DNA of 64,000 nt from Nocardia brasiliensis IFM 10847 (GTDB lineage Bacteria > Actinomycetota > Actinomycetes > Mycobacteriales > Mycobacteriaceae). Position numbers and translations under genes: made by a program. Positions 52,605 through 61,336 of the stretch are shown here, in pieces. Every line of letters begins with the position of its first letter. The stretch's first letter is position 1. The notes under the pieces were generated by a model that did not search any database, had not been told where the DNA came from, and saw nothing but the letters and a program-made list of their open reading frames with translations. The stretch covers positions 1 through 64,000 of the forward strand of contig NZ_BAUA01000005.1 in NCBI RefSeq assembly GCF_000710915.1, given 5' to 3'.

Positions 52605-52642
52605 CCGAAGGCCACCCGATCCGCGGATCCGGTGGCCTTCGG
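52605..52642 (+). terminator. Terminator hairpin of htpG
   Basis: CCGAAGGCCACCCGATCC (52605-52622) pairs with GGATCCGGTGGCCTTCGG (52625-52642) with a single mismatch and is followed by TCTTTGCTT. Confidence 0.85.
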
Positions 52643-52735
52643 TCTTTGCTTCGCGCACAGCGATTTTCGTTCGAGTTGGTGGTCCGGCGCGGTCCGAGGC
52701 GGTTAAATTTGGACATTCGAAAGGATCGCCAGCTC

Positions 52736-53554
52736 ATGTCCGCAAACCCCCTCGCCGTCGCCGAGCCGTGGGATCTCGTCGCCGACGGCTACGCGGAATT
52801 CGCGCCCGCGCTGATGCAGCCGTTCTCCGATCGCGCCCTCGAATTCGCCTCACTGACAACGGCTTCGCAGGTGATCGATGTCGCGGCGGGTACGGGACTG
52901 CTGAGCCTGCTGGCCGCGCCGCAGGTGGCGCGGGTACACGCGATCGACTTCTCCGAGCCGATGCTGGCGCGGTTGAACGCCGCCGCGCGGGCCGCCGGAC
53001 TGACCAACATCGAGACGCGGGTGGGCGACGGACAGGACCTGCCGTACGAGAGCGACCGGTTCGACGCGGGGTTCTCCATGTTCGGGCTGATGTTCTTCCC
53101 GGAGCGGGCCAAAGGTTTCGGCGAACTGTTCCGGGTGCTGCGCCCTGGCGGGACCGCGGTGGTGTCCAGTTGGGCACCGGTGGTCGAATCCCCGTTGATG
53201 CGCTTGATGTTCGGTGCGATCGCGGCCGCCGACCCGAGCATCCAGGAGCCGCAGCCCGATTACCTCGGCCTCGAGAATCCGGAGATCTTCGAGACCGAGA
53301 TGCGCCGGGCCGGCTTCGAAGCCGTGTCCATCCAACGGCATTCGACCGCACTGGCCTACGCCGACGCCGAGCAGCTGTGGGACACCATGGTGCGCAGCAG
53401 CGCGCCGCTGATGCTCATGCGGCGCAACGTCGGCGAGCAGGGGTGGGCCGAGCGGGTGTCGCTGATGAAGTCCTACCTGGCCGCCAACTACCGGCCGAAC
53501 CAGCCGCTGTCGACCACCGCGTTCCTCGGAATCGGGCACAAGCCCGCGCCCTGA
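52736..53554 (+). CDS. SAM-dependent class I methyltransferase
   Basis: 272 residues. Motif I VIDVAAGTGLLSLLAA (about 46-61), the acidic residue in AIDFSEPML, DGQDLPYESDRFDAGFSMFGLMFF and VLRPGGTAVVSSWAP are all intact. It resembles UbiE/MenG-type or small-molecule methyltransferases; the substrate is unknown. ATG 52736 follows GAAAGGATCG at a slightly long spacing. Monocistronic. Confidence 0.85.
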   Translation: MSANPLAVAEPWDLVADGYAEFAPALMQPFSDRALEFASLTTASQVIDVAAGTGLLSLLAAPQVARVHAIDFSEPMLARLNAAARAAGLTNIETRVGDGQDLPYESDRFDAGFSMFGLMFFPERAKGFGELFRVLRPGGTAVVSSWAPVVESPLMRLMFGAIAAADPSIQEPQPDYLGLENPEIFETEMRRAGFEAVSIQRHSTALAYADAEQLWDTMVRSSAPLMLMRRNVGEQGWAERVSLMKSYLAANYRPNQPLSTTAFLGIGHKPAP

Positions 53555-53559
53555 AAACC

Positions 53560-53598
53560 GAAAGCCGCCGCCGACCGGGTCGGTCGACAGCGGCTTTC
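53560..53598. terminator. Terminator hairpin between convergent genes
   Basis: GAAAGCCGC (53560-53568) pairs with GCGGCTTTC (53590-53598), with an inner GACC/GGTC stem. Confidence 0.72.
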
Positions 53599-53611
53599 AC
53601 GCAGGGGAGGC

Positions 53612-54379
53612 CTAGCGCGGGGCCATGCGCAGCGCGCCGTCCATGCGGATGGTTTCACCGTTGAGGTAGTCGTGCTCGACGATGTACTGCGAGAGCTGCG
53701 CGTACTCGTCCGGGCGGCCCAGGCGCGACGGGAACGGCACGCCGGCCTCGAGGCCCTTGCGGTACTCCTCGGTGACGCCGGCCAGCATCGGGGTGTCGAT
53801 GATGCCGGGGGCGATGGTGTTCACCCGGATGCCGAACTGGGCCAGGTCGCGCGCGGCCGGCACGGTCATGCCGTGCACGCCGCCCTTGGAGGCGGAGTAG
53901 GCGATCTGGCCGATCTGGCCCTCGAACGCGGCCACGGACGCGGTATTGATGATGACGCCACGCTGACCGTATTCGTCGACGGTGTCGGTCTTGGAGATCG
54001 CATCGGCGGCCAGGCGCATGACGTTGAAGGTGCCGAGCAGGTTCACGGTGATGACCGTGCGGAACAGCTCGAGATCGTGCGGGCCGTTCTTGGACAGGAT
54101 GCGCCCCGCCCAGCCGACGCCCGCGCAGTTCACCACGATGCGCAGCGGCGCACCGGACTCGACGACCTTCGCGACCGCGGCGCCGACCTCGTCATTGCTG
54201 GTGACGTCGGCCGGAATGAGGGTGACCCCGGCGGGCACGTTATCGCCCGCGCGCTCGATGGACTGCGGCACATCCAGGCCGAAAACGGTGGCCCCCAGCT
54301 CGGCGAAACGCTTGGCAGTAGCGGCGCCGAGGCCGGATGCGCCTCCGGTGACAATGGCGGCGGAACCCGAAATCTCCAC
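53612..54379 (-). CDS. SDR, 3-hydroxyacyl-CoA dehydrogenase (HSD10) type
   Basis: 255 residues. NAD motif IVTGGASGLGAATAKRF, Asp in VFGLDVPQS, NCAGVGWAGR, catalytic Ser in INTASVAAFEGQ and YSASKGG; closing GETIRMDGALRMAPR. The inserted loop and overall pattern match type II 3-hydroxyacyl-CoA dehydrogenases, which oxidise 3-hydroxyacyl-CoA in beta-oxidation and can act on steroids. GTG 54379 is chosen for AGAGGA at six bases and the expected start VEISGSAAIVTGG. Confidence 0.88.
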   Translation of the reverse strand: MEISGSAAIVTGGASGLGAATAKRFAELGATVFGLDVPQSIERAGDNVPAGVTLIPADVTSNDEVGAAVAKVVESGAPLRIVVNCAGVGWAGRILSKNGPHDLELFRTVITVNLLGTFNVMRLAADAISKTDTVDEYGQRGVIINTASVAAFEGQIGQIAYSASKGGVHGMTVPAARDLAQFGIRVNTIAPGIIDTPMLAGVTEEYRKGLEAGVPFPSRLGRPDEYAQLSQYIVEHDYLNGETIRMDGALRMAPR

Positions 54380-54579
54380 GATGGTCCTCTCGTTCGTGAC
54401 AGCCAGTTGGCCCTTCGTCAATTGCACCCTAACGGGTGCGCCCACCGGACCCGATGAGGCCTCCCTCTCATTGCGGCACCGGCGAACGGCCCGGCTGCCG
54501 CAGGGTTACGCGCAGGCGAACGGGCGGTGAGCCGCCCGCTCGGGTCGGACAGCGCGCCCGGTAGGCGTGGATTATTTGC

Positions 54580-54593
54580 GAACAGATGTGTTC
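54580..54593. promoter_or_regulatory. Candidate operator upstream of SDR-TetR genes
   Basis: GAACAGATGTGTTC is an inverted repeat (GAACA/TGTTC, 4-base centre) 21 bases before the SDR ATG. A TetR gene lies downstream in the same direction and could bind it. Confidence 0.45.
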
Positions 54594-54614
54594 TTGGGTG
54601 GTACCGTCGCTGGC

Positions 54615-55493
54615 ATGAAGCTGTTCTCCGCGGCGTCCGTGGCCGGTCGCAAGGTATTGATCACCGGGGCGGCGCGGGGGATCGGGGCCGCGCTGGCTCG
54701 GCAACTGCACGCGCACGGGGCCCGCGTCGCACTGCTGGGGTTGGAGCCGGAATTGCTCGCCGAAGTGGCGGCCGACTGCGGGGACGCGCCGTGGCGCTAC
54801 TGCGATGTCGGCGACGCCGAACAAGTCGACCGGGTGGTGCAGACGCTGGTCGGTGAGCTCGGTGGGTTGGACGTGGTGGTCGCCAACGCGGGTATCGCGC
54901 GGCAGCTGCCGTTGCTCGGCGGCGACGCCGCGGTGATGGAGCAAACGCTCGCGGTCAACGTCCTCGGCGTCTACTACACGTTGCGCGCGGCCGGGCCGCA
55001 CATCAGTCACGCGAACGGCTATGCGCTGCTGGTGTCCTCGCTGGCCGCGGCGGTCAACCTGCCGCTGGTCGGCGCGTACAGCGCGGCGAAGGCCGCGGTG
55101 GAGGTCCTGGGCAACACGTTGCGGATCGAAGTCAAGCACACCGGTGCGAAGGTGGGCGTCGCGTATTTCGCCGAACTGGACACCGACATGACCTCGCGCG
55201 GATTCGGCACCGACGCGGCACGCGCGATCATCGGGCGCGCCACGGTCTCGGGTGTCGCGCCGCTCGGCCCTGCCATCGACGCGGTGGAAAAAGCCATTGC
55301 GCGCCGGAGTCGGCAAGTCGTGTCACCGTGGTGGGTGGCCTACGTGCTGCCCGCCCGCCCCATCGCTCAGCGGGTCATCGACCTCGCCCTGCGGCGCGGC
55401 GTACCACGCGCGCTGGAGATCGCCCGGAAGGAAGCGGCACCCTTCACCACAGACCAACCAGACAGACCACGCAAAATGGAGCGGCCCGTCTAG
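54615..55493 (+). CDS. Short-chain dehydrogenase/reductase with C-terminal extension
   Basis: 292 residues. LITGAARGIGAALARQL (about 15-31), Cys-Asp in WRYCDVGD, VANAGIARQ, Ser in LVSSLAAAVN and YSAAKAA. About 40 extra residues at the C-terminus (ARPIAQRVIDLALRRGVPRALEIARKE ... RPRKMERPV) are basic, as in membrane-associated SDRs of mycolic-acid bacteria. Substrate unknown. A TetR gene follows after 23 bases, probably in one operon. Confidence 0.86.
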   Translation: MKLFSAASVAGRKVLITGAARGIGAALARQLHAHGARVALLGLEPELLAEVAADCGDAPWRYCDVGDAEQVDRVVQTLVGELGGLDVVVANAGIARQLPLLGGDAAVMEQTLAVNVLGVYYTLRAAGPHISHANGYALLVSSLAAAVNLPLVGAYSAAKAAVEVLGNTLRIEVKHTGAKVGVAYFAELDTDMTSRGFGTDAARAIIGRATVSGVAPLGPAIDAVEKAIARRSRQVVSPWWVAYVLPARPIAQRVIDLALRRGVPRALEIARKEAAPFTTDQPDRPRKMERPV

Positions 55494-55516
55494 ACCGACA
55501 ACACCGGAGTTCCTGA

Positions 55517-56185
55517 ATGACCGAATCGGCAACCAGCGCACGGCAACTCCCGCGGGGCAGGCACGGCCTGCCGCGGGAGCAGGTGGTCGCCTCGCAACGC
55601 GAGCGCATCCTGATCGCGATGGCCGAGGCGATGGTCGAGAACGGTTATGTCGGCACCTCGGTCGCCGCGATCCTGAAGCGGGCCGGGGTCTCCCGGGAAA
55701 CCTTCTACGAGCAATTCCGCTCCAAGGAGGCCTGTTTCGAGGCCGCCTACGAGCGGGCCGCGCAGCATCTGCTCGAGCGCATCGCCAGCGCGTCACTGGA
55801 AGCCGACGGAGCACAGGCCGCGGCCACCGAGCTGGACCCGGTGACCCGGATGGACAAGATCTTCGCCGCCTACCTCCAGCACCTGGTCGACGACCCGGCC
55901 AGCGCCCGCCTGTTCCTCGTCGAGGTCTACGCGGTCGGCTCGGCCGCGATCGCGCGCCGCGCCCAACTGCAGGAACTGTTCGTCGGCCTGATCGCCGACG
56001 TCCTCGACGCCCGCACCGACGAACAACGCTTCGCCTGCATCACCCTGGCCGCCGCGATCAGCGCCATGGTCACCGGCCGAATCGCCGCCGAAGACCTGGA
56101 CGGCCTCCTAGCCCTGCGCGCCCCCCTCCTGGACCTCGTCCGCCGCGGCGGCCAACTGTACGGCGAAGCCCTCGCCCACCCCTGA
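55517..56185 (+). CDS. TetR-family regulator
   Basis: 222 residues. The N-terminal helix-turn-helix (about 25-75) reads SQRERILIAMAEAMVENGYVGTSVAAILKRAGVSRETFYEQFRSKEACF, with a helical ligand domain after it. It is co-directional with and just downstream of the SDR gene, so it likely controls that gene and itself through the palindrome at 54580-54593. Confidence 0.88.
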   Translation: MTESATSARQLPRGRHGLPREQVVASQRERILIAMAEAMVENGYVGTSVAAILKRAGVSRETFYEQFRSKEACFEAAYERAAQHLLERIASASLEADGAQAAATELDPVTRMDKIFAAYLQHLVDDPASARLFLVEVYAVGSAAIARRAQLQELFVGLIADVLDARTDEQRFACITLAAAISAMVTGRIAAEDLDGLLALRAPLLDLVRRGGQLYGEALAHP

Positions 56186-56200
56186 CCCCGCAGGTGTGCA

Positions 56201-56403
56201 ACGGCTGCCGCGCAGGTTTCAGCATCCCGCGCGCGTGTCGTTCGAAGGACACTTGCGCGGCACAACAAATAGTGCGCAGGGCATGCAACGGCCGGTCCTC
56301 GACTGCGGTCCATGCCGAACCACGCTCGGGATACGGCGGACGTTCAGGACCGCGCGCCCGTAGTGACTCGACGGCTGCCGCGCAGGTTTCAGCATCCCGC
56401 GCG
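56201..56403. repeat. 33-base direct repeats flanking a 137-base spacer
   Basis: An identical 33-base sequence (begins ACGGCTGCCGCGCAGG, ends CATCCCGCGCG) occurs at 56201-56233 and 56371-56403. The spacer includes an inverted pair GTGTCGTTCGAAGGACAC near 56235 but no gene. It lies between convergent genes. Confidence 0.8.
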
Positions 56404-56418
56404 GCGGTCTCGGCCTGC

Positions 56419-57150
56419 CTAGCGGTGGGCGGGCGGGTCTGCGGGGATCGCGGGTTGGTCCGCGGTCTTGTCGGGTACCGCGCGGCGCAGTCGGCGGCCC
56501 AGCAGCAGGGCCGCACCACCGAGGGCGGGGGCGGTCGTGGCGAGCAGGGCGACGACGAGGCCGCCGAGGTCCGGCGCGGCGGTCGAGACCAGTGTCATGG
56601 CACCGAAATAGAGGAACAGGAGGCCGGAGCCGATGCCGATGGCGCGCTCGGGCAGGTGCTTGCCGACCAGGATGCCGATGGCGATGGCCAGTGCGTCGGC
56701 GGCGACCATGCCGATGGTCGAGCCGACCCACACGCCGATCCAGTCGTAGTCGGTGGCCAGGGCGGCGGTCGCGAACATGGTGCGGTCGCCGAGTTCGGCG
56801 AGCAGGAACGCGGACAGCACCACGAAGAACGGGGCGGTGCTCGCGCGCAACGATTTCGGGGCCGGGTCGTCTTCGTCGGCGATGCCGAAATGCTCGCGCA
56901 GCGTCCACACGCCGACGGCCAGGAAGGTGAGCGCGGCGACCAAGGCGATGGCGCGGGTGGGCAGTGCCGAACCGAGGAAGTAGCCGACGCCGACCGAGAG
57001 CAGATGCACCGCGGCGGAGGCGGTCGCGATCCCGCCGAGCACCACCCACCAGCGGTAGCGCAGGGCGAACGTCAACGCCATCAGCTGGGATTTGTCGCCC
57101 AGCTCGGCGAGGAAGACGATGCCGATACTCAGCAAAACGGTGGCGATCAT
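56419..57150 (-). CDS. TMEM165/GDT1-family manganese exporter
   Basis: 243 residues with six to seven membrane segments in two homologous halves. Each half carries the signature acidic motif: FLAELGDKSQLMALTFAL and LLAELGDRTMFATAAL. The family (UPF0016, Mnx/GDT1) exports Mn2+ or Ca2+ from the cytosol. ATG 57150 is chosen as it begins the first helix (MIATVLLSIGIVFLAELGD). A yybP-ykoY Mn2+ riboswitch lies directly upstream, supporting manganese as substrate. Confidence 0.92.
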   Translation of the reverse strand: MIATVLLSIGIVFLAELGDKSQLMALTFALRYRWWVVLGGIATASAAVHLLSVGVGYFLGSALPTRAIALVAALTFLAVGVWTLREHFGIADEDDPAPKSLRASTAPFFVVLSAFLLAELGDRTMFATAALATDYDWIGVWVGSTIGMVAADALAIAIGILVGKHLPERAIGIGSGLLFLYFGAMTLVSTAAPDLGGLVVALLATTAPALGGAALLLGRRLRRAVPDKTADQPAIPADPPAHR

Positions 57151-57195
57151 GGTGTGTGCGGCTCCCGGGTCTCCGGCCTGCCGACCGGAGTCTGG

Positions 57196-57342
57196 GTACG
57201 CCTCCGGCCGACAACGAATGTTGTCCTGGCCGAAGGTCTCGCCCACCGGAGCGAACCGGTTCACACAGCCGGACCCGTTCCCTTGTGGGGTGGCGGGTCA
57301 GTATGTCGACTATGTGATTGGGGGCTACTCCCCTTCGCTGCC
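57196..57342 (-). promoter_or_regulatory. yybP-ykoY manganese riboswitch
   Basis: On the minus strand the leader reads AAGGGGAGTAGCCCC (from 57337 down), then GTCGACATACTGACCC. After a variable arm it continues GGGCGAGACCTTCGGCC (57243-57227) and a closing hairpin with GACAACATTCGTTGTC. These are the conserved L1 and L3 elements of the Mn2+-sensing yybP-ykoY class. A second stem, CTCCGG/CCGGAG (about 57193-57173), before the ATG may be the expression platform. High Mn2+ would switch the exporter on. Confidence 0.88.
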
Positions 57343-57444
57343 GCCGACTCTACCCGCCGAACGCCGGGCGTGCCAACCGGCTGTAATCGAAATCGCAATG
57401 CGCACAATAAGTTTGGTGATCCGTGCCGCGAGTTTCGGGTACCC

Positions 57445-57972
57445 TTACGCGGCCAGCAGCATAGCCAGAACCGCAGTGTCGGGATCGCTGATCGGGTCCA
57501 GGCCGACCCGGCTGACCAGCGAGGTCACCGTGCCGTCGGACTCCGCCTCGGCCCACGCCGCGCGGTGTTCCAGGCCCAGATGCGGCACACCAGGCAGCAG
57601 CACGCACCCGGACGCCGCACCCGCGCATTCCGGCAGTGTCGGCTTGGTCTCCGAGGGCGGATGCAGCATGAGCAGCGCGGTCGGCGCATGACCGGCAAAC
57701 CGCCCGGGGGGCAGCGCCTCCTCGCCGAGCACCGTGCCCTCGGCCATCACCAAGCCGACCGTGCCGGGCGCCGGATCGTCGGGCAGATCCTCGCGCACCC
57801 CGAACACGGTCGAAGTGGCCAGCAGACCCGGCATGGAGGCCACCCGGACTGCGAGCACCAGCACCTGCGCCCACTCTTTGGTGGTGTCCGGCCAGCGACC
57901 GGAGATGACGAAACCCCGCAGCGAGCCGCGGGCTTGGAACGGCGTGATGCCGATCGGTTCATTCGTACGCAT
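57445..57972 (-). CDS. Conserved hypothetical protein
   Basis: 175 residues from ATG 57972, which has GGGAGG at four bases. Soluble, alpha/beta, no signal peptide: MRTNEPIGITPFQARGSLRGFVISGRWPDTTKEWAQVLVLAVRVAS, then acidic stretches and ISDPDTAVLAMLLAA. No catalytic motif recognised. It lies between sodA and the manganese exporter in the same direction. M. tuberculosis has a similar-sized hypothetical gene beside sodA, but homology cannot be claimed here. Confidence 0.72.
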   Translation of the reverse strand: MRTNEPIGITPFQARGSLRGFVISGRWPDTTKEWAQVLVLAVRVASMPGLLATSTVFGVREDLPDDPAPGTVGLVMAEGTVLGEEALPPGRFAGHAPTALLMLHPPSETKPTLPECAGAASGCVLLPGVPHLGLEHRAAWAEAESDGTVTSLVSRVGLDPISDPDTAVLAMLLAA

Positions 57973-58192
57973 CGTGCCTCCCGTCATGAAACCGGGGGCG
58001 GCCTTGCCCGTCCTCGAACTGTGGATTCCGAGGATGACCTAAGGAACACCTGGCACACAAGTCCCAAAGAGTGCCAGTCGGCCGGTAGCGGTGCCCTGAC
58101 CAGCGGCTCTCGCTGCTCGCACACCGATATGCGCTGAACCGATATCCCGCCGAACCCCGGGCGTGTCCCGGTGTGCGGGGCCTGGAAACGGT

Positions 58193-58226
58193 CGAACCCG
58201 CGGACAGAACTCTGTCCGCGGGTTCG
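58193..58226. terminator. Terminator hairpin after sodA
   Basis: CGAACCCGCGGACAGA (58193-58208) pairs perfectly over 16 bases with TCTGTCCGCGGGTTCG (58211-58226). Confidence 0.85.
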
Positions 58227-58261
58227 AGAACCCGCCGCGCGCGGAGGCGCGGCAGTCAGGT

Positions 58262-58885
58262 TCAGCCGAAGAACAGGCCCTTGCCCTGAGAGACGGCGCG
58301 GGCGAAGCGCTCCTGCACGTCTTCCCAGTTGACGACGTTCCAGAACGCGGTGACGTAGTCCGCCTTGACGTTCTTGTACTGGAGGTAGAAGGCGTGCTCC
58401 CACATGTCGACCTGGAGCAGCGGGATGATGCCCAGCGGGACGTTGGCCTGCTGGTCGTAGAGCTGGAAGGTCAGCAGCTTCTGGCCGAGGGTGTCGTAGC
58501 CGAGCACCGCCCAGCCCGAGCCCTGCAGACCGTTGGCGGCCGCGGTGAACTGAGCACGGAACTTGTCGAACGAACCGAACTGGTCGTCGATCGCGGCGGC
58601 GAGCTCGCCGACCGGCTTGTCGCCACCGTTGGGGGAAAGGTTCTTCCACCAGATGGAGTGGTTGACGTGGCCGCCGAGGTGGAAGGCCAGGTTCTTCTCG
58701 TAGAGGAAAATGGCGCCGTGGTCGCCGCTTTCGCGGGCGGCTTCCAGCTTCTCCAGCGCGGTGTTCGCGCCTGCGACGTAAGCGGCGTGGTGCTTGGAAT
58801 GATGCAGCTCGTTGATCTGCCCGGAGATGTGGGGCTCCAGGGCGCTGTAGTCGTAATCCAGATCTGGCAGCGTGTACTCAGCCAC
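58262..58885 (-). CDS. sodA: Superoxide dismutase, Fe/Mn family, predicted Mn type
   Basis: Converts superoxide to peroxide. 207 residues, identical in length to M. tuberculosis SodA, starting at GTG 58885 with AAGGGA six bases ahead. Metal ligands H28, H76, D160 and H164 are present ([13 protein letters not shown]). Residue 145 is Gln ([12 protein letters not shown]), where the iron enzyme of M. tuberculosis has His. Engineered H145Q is known to shift metal preference toward manganese, so this is probably a Mn enzyme. There is no signal peptide. Strong terminator downstream. Confidence 0.96.
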   Translation of the reverse strand: MAEYTLPDLDYDYSALEPHISGQINELHHSKHHAAYVAGANTALEKLEAARESGDHGAIFLYEKNLAFHLGGHVNHSIWWKNLSPNGGDKPVGELAAAIDDQFGSFDKFRAQFTAAANGLQGSGWAVLGYDTLGQKLLTFQLYDQQANVPLGIIPLLQVDMWEHAFYLQYKNVKADYVTAFWNVVNWEDVQERFARAVSQGKGLFFG

Positions 58886-59074
58886 GATGTCCCTTCCTAT
58901 GTCGGGCTGGGCGCGCCGTTTCGCGGGCACACCCAACCATCATTCGTACACCCGATCGGTTCCAACCGGGCCCGAGGCCTGCGCATTCCAGCGCTGACGT
59001 CCAGCGCGCGGGCTGTGCGCCGTCGTGTCCGCAGACCGGGCACCGGGTCGAAACCTCACGCGTAGCATCGAACC

Positions 59075-59755
59075 ATGTCGTGGTACGACGAACTAGTGGG
59101 GCGGTTGCGCCTCCCCACGTCCGTCATGGTCGGGCCGGACAAAGCGCTGCCCGGCCGTGCGGAACCGATCCTCGTGCCGGATACCCACTACGTCAACGGT
59201 CATCGGTTGCATCCGCCATTTCCGGACGAACTGCAGGTCGCGGTGGTCGCGATGGGTTGTTTCTGGGGTGCGGAGCAGCAGTTCTGGCAGCTCGACGGCG
59301 TGTATACGACCGCGGTCGGCTACGCGGGCGGATTCACCCCGAATCCCACCTATGAAGAGGTCTGCAGCGGGCAGACCGGGCATACCGAATCGGTGCTGAT
59401 CGTGTTCGATCCCGCGGTGCTCGACTATGCGGCCTTGCTGCGGTGCTTCTGGGAGAACCACGATCCGACCCAGGGCATGCGGCAGGGCAACGATCGCGGC
59501 ACTCAGTATCGGTCGGCGCTGCTCACGGTCGATGCCGGTCAAGCCGAGCTGGCGCGCAGCAGTGCGAACGCCTTCGGGGCTCGGCTGGCCGCGGCCGGCT
59601 TCGGTGAGATCACCACCGAAATCGCGGCGCTGCCCGATCTTTCGGCGTTCTACTACGCCGAGGGTTATCACCAGCAGTACCTGGCCAAGAATCCCGGCGG
59701 TTACTGCCCGGTGCACGCGACCGGGGTGAGCTGCCCGGCCGGCCTCGGCCCTTGA
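59075..59755 (+). CDS. msrA: Peptide methionine sulfoxide reductase MsrA
   Basis: Reduces methionine-S-sulfoxide in proteins. 226 residues. The catalytic Cys62 is in [11 protein letters not shown], followed by [46 protein letters not shown] and resolving Cys residues in [13 protein letters not shown]. The N-terminal 50 residues match the longer actinobacterial form. ATG 59075 lacks a strong ribosome site. Divergent from sodA; both are oxidative-stress genes. Confidence 0.95.
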   Translation: MSWYDELVGRLRLPTSVMVGPDKALPGRAEPILVPDTHYVNGHRLHPPFPDELQVAVVAMGCFWGAEQQFWQLDGVYTTAVGYAGGFTPNPTYEEVCSGQTGHTESVLIVFDPAVLDYAALLRCFWENHDPTQGMRQGNDRGTQYRSALLTVDAGQAELARSSANAFGARLAAAGFGEITTEIAALPDLSAFYYAEGYHQQYLAKNPGGYCPVHATGVSCPAGLGP

Positions 59756-59773
59756 CGGCCACGTGAACGAAAA

Positions 59774-59802
59774 CCGCACACCCGGTCGGTCCGGATGTGC
59801 GG
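59774..59802. terminator. Terminator hairpin between convergent genes
   Basis: CCGCACA (59774-59780) pairs with TGTGCGG (59796-59802), with an inner CCGG-type stem. Confidence 0.65.
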
Positions 59803-59817
59803 TAGGGGTGCGGAGGT

Positions 59818-60435
59818 TCAGAGTGGCGGCGCGACACCGGGCCGGGTCGCGCGCGGATCGCCCGCGTCGTGCGCGGCCCACCAGCGCGTGGCGCCCGCGA
59901 TGAACTGGGCCAGCGGGATCTCCTGGCCGTTCGCGTCCTGGATCAGCACGTTGTCGAACCACACGCGTACGTCGAGTTCGCGCGGGTCGATGCCCTCTTC
60001 CTGGGAGAACTCCAGCACGTGCGCGGAGTCGTGATCATCGATGCGGGTATCGAAGCTGAGCAGCTCGCCCCACAGCGTCCACCCGCTGTCGTCGAGGTCG
60101 ATGAACTCCCAGCCGTGCAGCCTGCCGCCGCCGAAGCTGCGGATCGCCTCGTCCAGACCGTCCAATTGCAGCGGCAGCACCTGCGGTTCGACGGCGTCCC
60201 AGTTCTGCATCCGCAACGAAGCGGCGACGCGGCCGACTCCGGTGAACGTCACCTGCACCCGGTAGTCCTCGGTGGGCGTTCCGTTCTCCGGAAGCGTCAG
60301 CACCTCTAAATCGAGTCGTAGTTGTCCGGCCGCCGCGTCGACCTGCAGGCCGAGGCACGTGGCCTCGGACAGGGCGACATTGAGTCCGGCCGTGTCCATT
60401 CCGTCGAGTAGCCCCCTGCTCACGTTCATGCGCAC
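59818..60435 (-). CDS. Conserved hypothetical protein
   Basis: 205 residues, acidic, rich in beta-strand patterns (LRLDLEVLTLPENGTPTEDYRVQVTFTGVGRVAASLRM; GWEFIDLDDSGWTLWGELLSFDTRIDDHDSAHVLEF) and Trp, ending in a Pro-rich tail. No membrane segment or motif recognised. GTG 60435 and ATG 60429 are alternative starts with no clear ribosome site. Confidence 0.7.
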   Translation of the reverse strand: MRMNVSRGLLDGMDTAGLNVALSEATCLGLQVDAAAGQLRLDLEVLTLPENGTPTEDYRVQVTFTGVGRVAASLRMQNWDAVEPQVLPLQLDGLDEAIRSFGGGRLHGWEFIDLDDSGWTLWGELLSFDTRIDDHDSAHVLEFSQEEGIDPRELDVRVWFDNVLIQDANGQEIPLAQFIAGATRWWAAHDAGDPRATRPGVAPPL

Positions 60436-60767
60436 AGGCTACCGACAGCTACCGGTGCAGCCCAATATTTAAGTTTTTCGCTAGCGTTCTCGTTTTTTAT
60501 GGAACCGAACGGCACGCTGCGTCGTCCAAGTAGATGTCGGAACATGTTGCGCCACAAGTTCCGAGGTCAGCGGCGGATGACCGCTCCGGGATGTACTTGG
60601 TGGAGGGGAGTCTCGGATCGGTCGTTCGCGGCCGCGTGACACGCCAGCGAGTACCGAGCGCAACACGCAGCGACCGGATCCGAGTGTGCGAGACGGCGAG
60701 CCGATTAGCCGAACGGTTGCTTTGATAGCCGAACCCTGGATTGATGCGCTGTCTGATAGCCACAGCC

Positions 60768-60797
60768 TGTGGATGAGGTTGTGGATTATGTGGATAA
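60768..60797. promoter_or_regulatory. Three adjacent DnaA-box-like sites
   Basis: TGTGGATGA (60768-60776), TGTGGATTA (60780-60788) and TGTGGATAA (60789-60797) lie in one direction, the last a perfect DnaA box. They sit about 150 bases before the rhodanese gene in a 512-base gene-free gap. Upstream, AGCCGAAC occurs twice between 60700 and 60735. Confidence 0.55.
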
Positions 60798-60947
60798 CTC
60801 TGTCGGAGATATGCACACGCCGCCCCTGAGCGGGCCTCGTTCAGGGTTCCGGGACGGAGAACATACCTGAAGTATCGGCTTGCTGTCGAGGTCCCCGGCC
60901 GAGCCGGAACTGCGCGGTCCCCGCGCGCCCATGGCAGGATCGAAACC

Positions 60948-61319
60948 GTGACGAGTCCCCATGTTCCCTCTGTTCCGGTGGACGCGCTGCCGAGCGATTT
61001 CGACCGCGCCGCGCCGACCACGGCGGACCCCACCCGGGCGATCCTGCTCGACGTGCGCGAAGAGGACGAATGGCAGCTCGGACACGCGCCCGGCGCGATC
61101 CACATCCCGATGGTCGACGTGCCCGCCCGGGTGGACGAACTGGAGTTCGACGTCGACCTCTACGTCATCTGCCGGCAAGGCGGCCGTTCTCTCCAGGTGG
61201 TCGAATACCTCACGCACATCGGCTTCGAAGCGATTCAGGTCCGCGGTGGCATGGTGGCGTGGCAGCAGGCCGGACGCCCGCTGATCGCGGACGGCGACCA
61301 CCAGGCGAAGATCTACTGA
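60948..61319 (+). CDS. Rhodanese-like domain protein
   Basis: Single-domain sulfurtransferase-like protein, 123 residues. ILLDVREEDEWQLGHAPGAIHIPM, then the active-site loop YVICRQGGRSLQVVEYL with the persulfide Cys, and a CH2-like end GGMVAWQQAGRPL. GTG 60948. It heads a co-directional run with the DUF4328 and phosphodiesterase genes. Confidence 0.9.
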   Translation: MTSPHVPSVPVDALPSDFDRAAPTTADPTRAILLDVREEDEWQLGHAPGAIHIPMVDVPARVDELEFDVDLYVICRQGGRSLQVVEYLTHIGFEAIQVRGGMVAWQQAGRPLIADGDHQAKIY

Positions 61320-61336
61320 GGGAGAGCTGAGGTGCG

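Noticed and set aside
56201..56403. attL/attR of an integrated element
   Set aside because: The interval is only 137 bases, with no integrase or tRNA, so an integration model is not supported. It is kept as an unexplained repeat.
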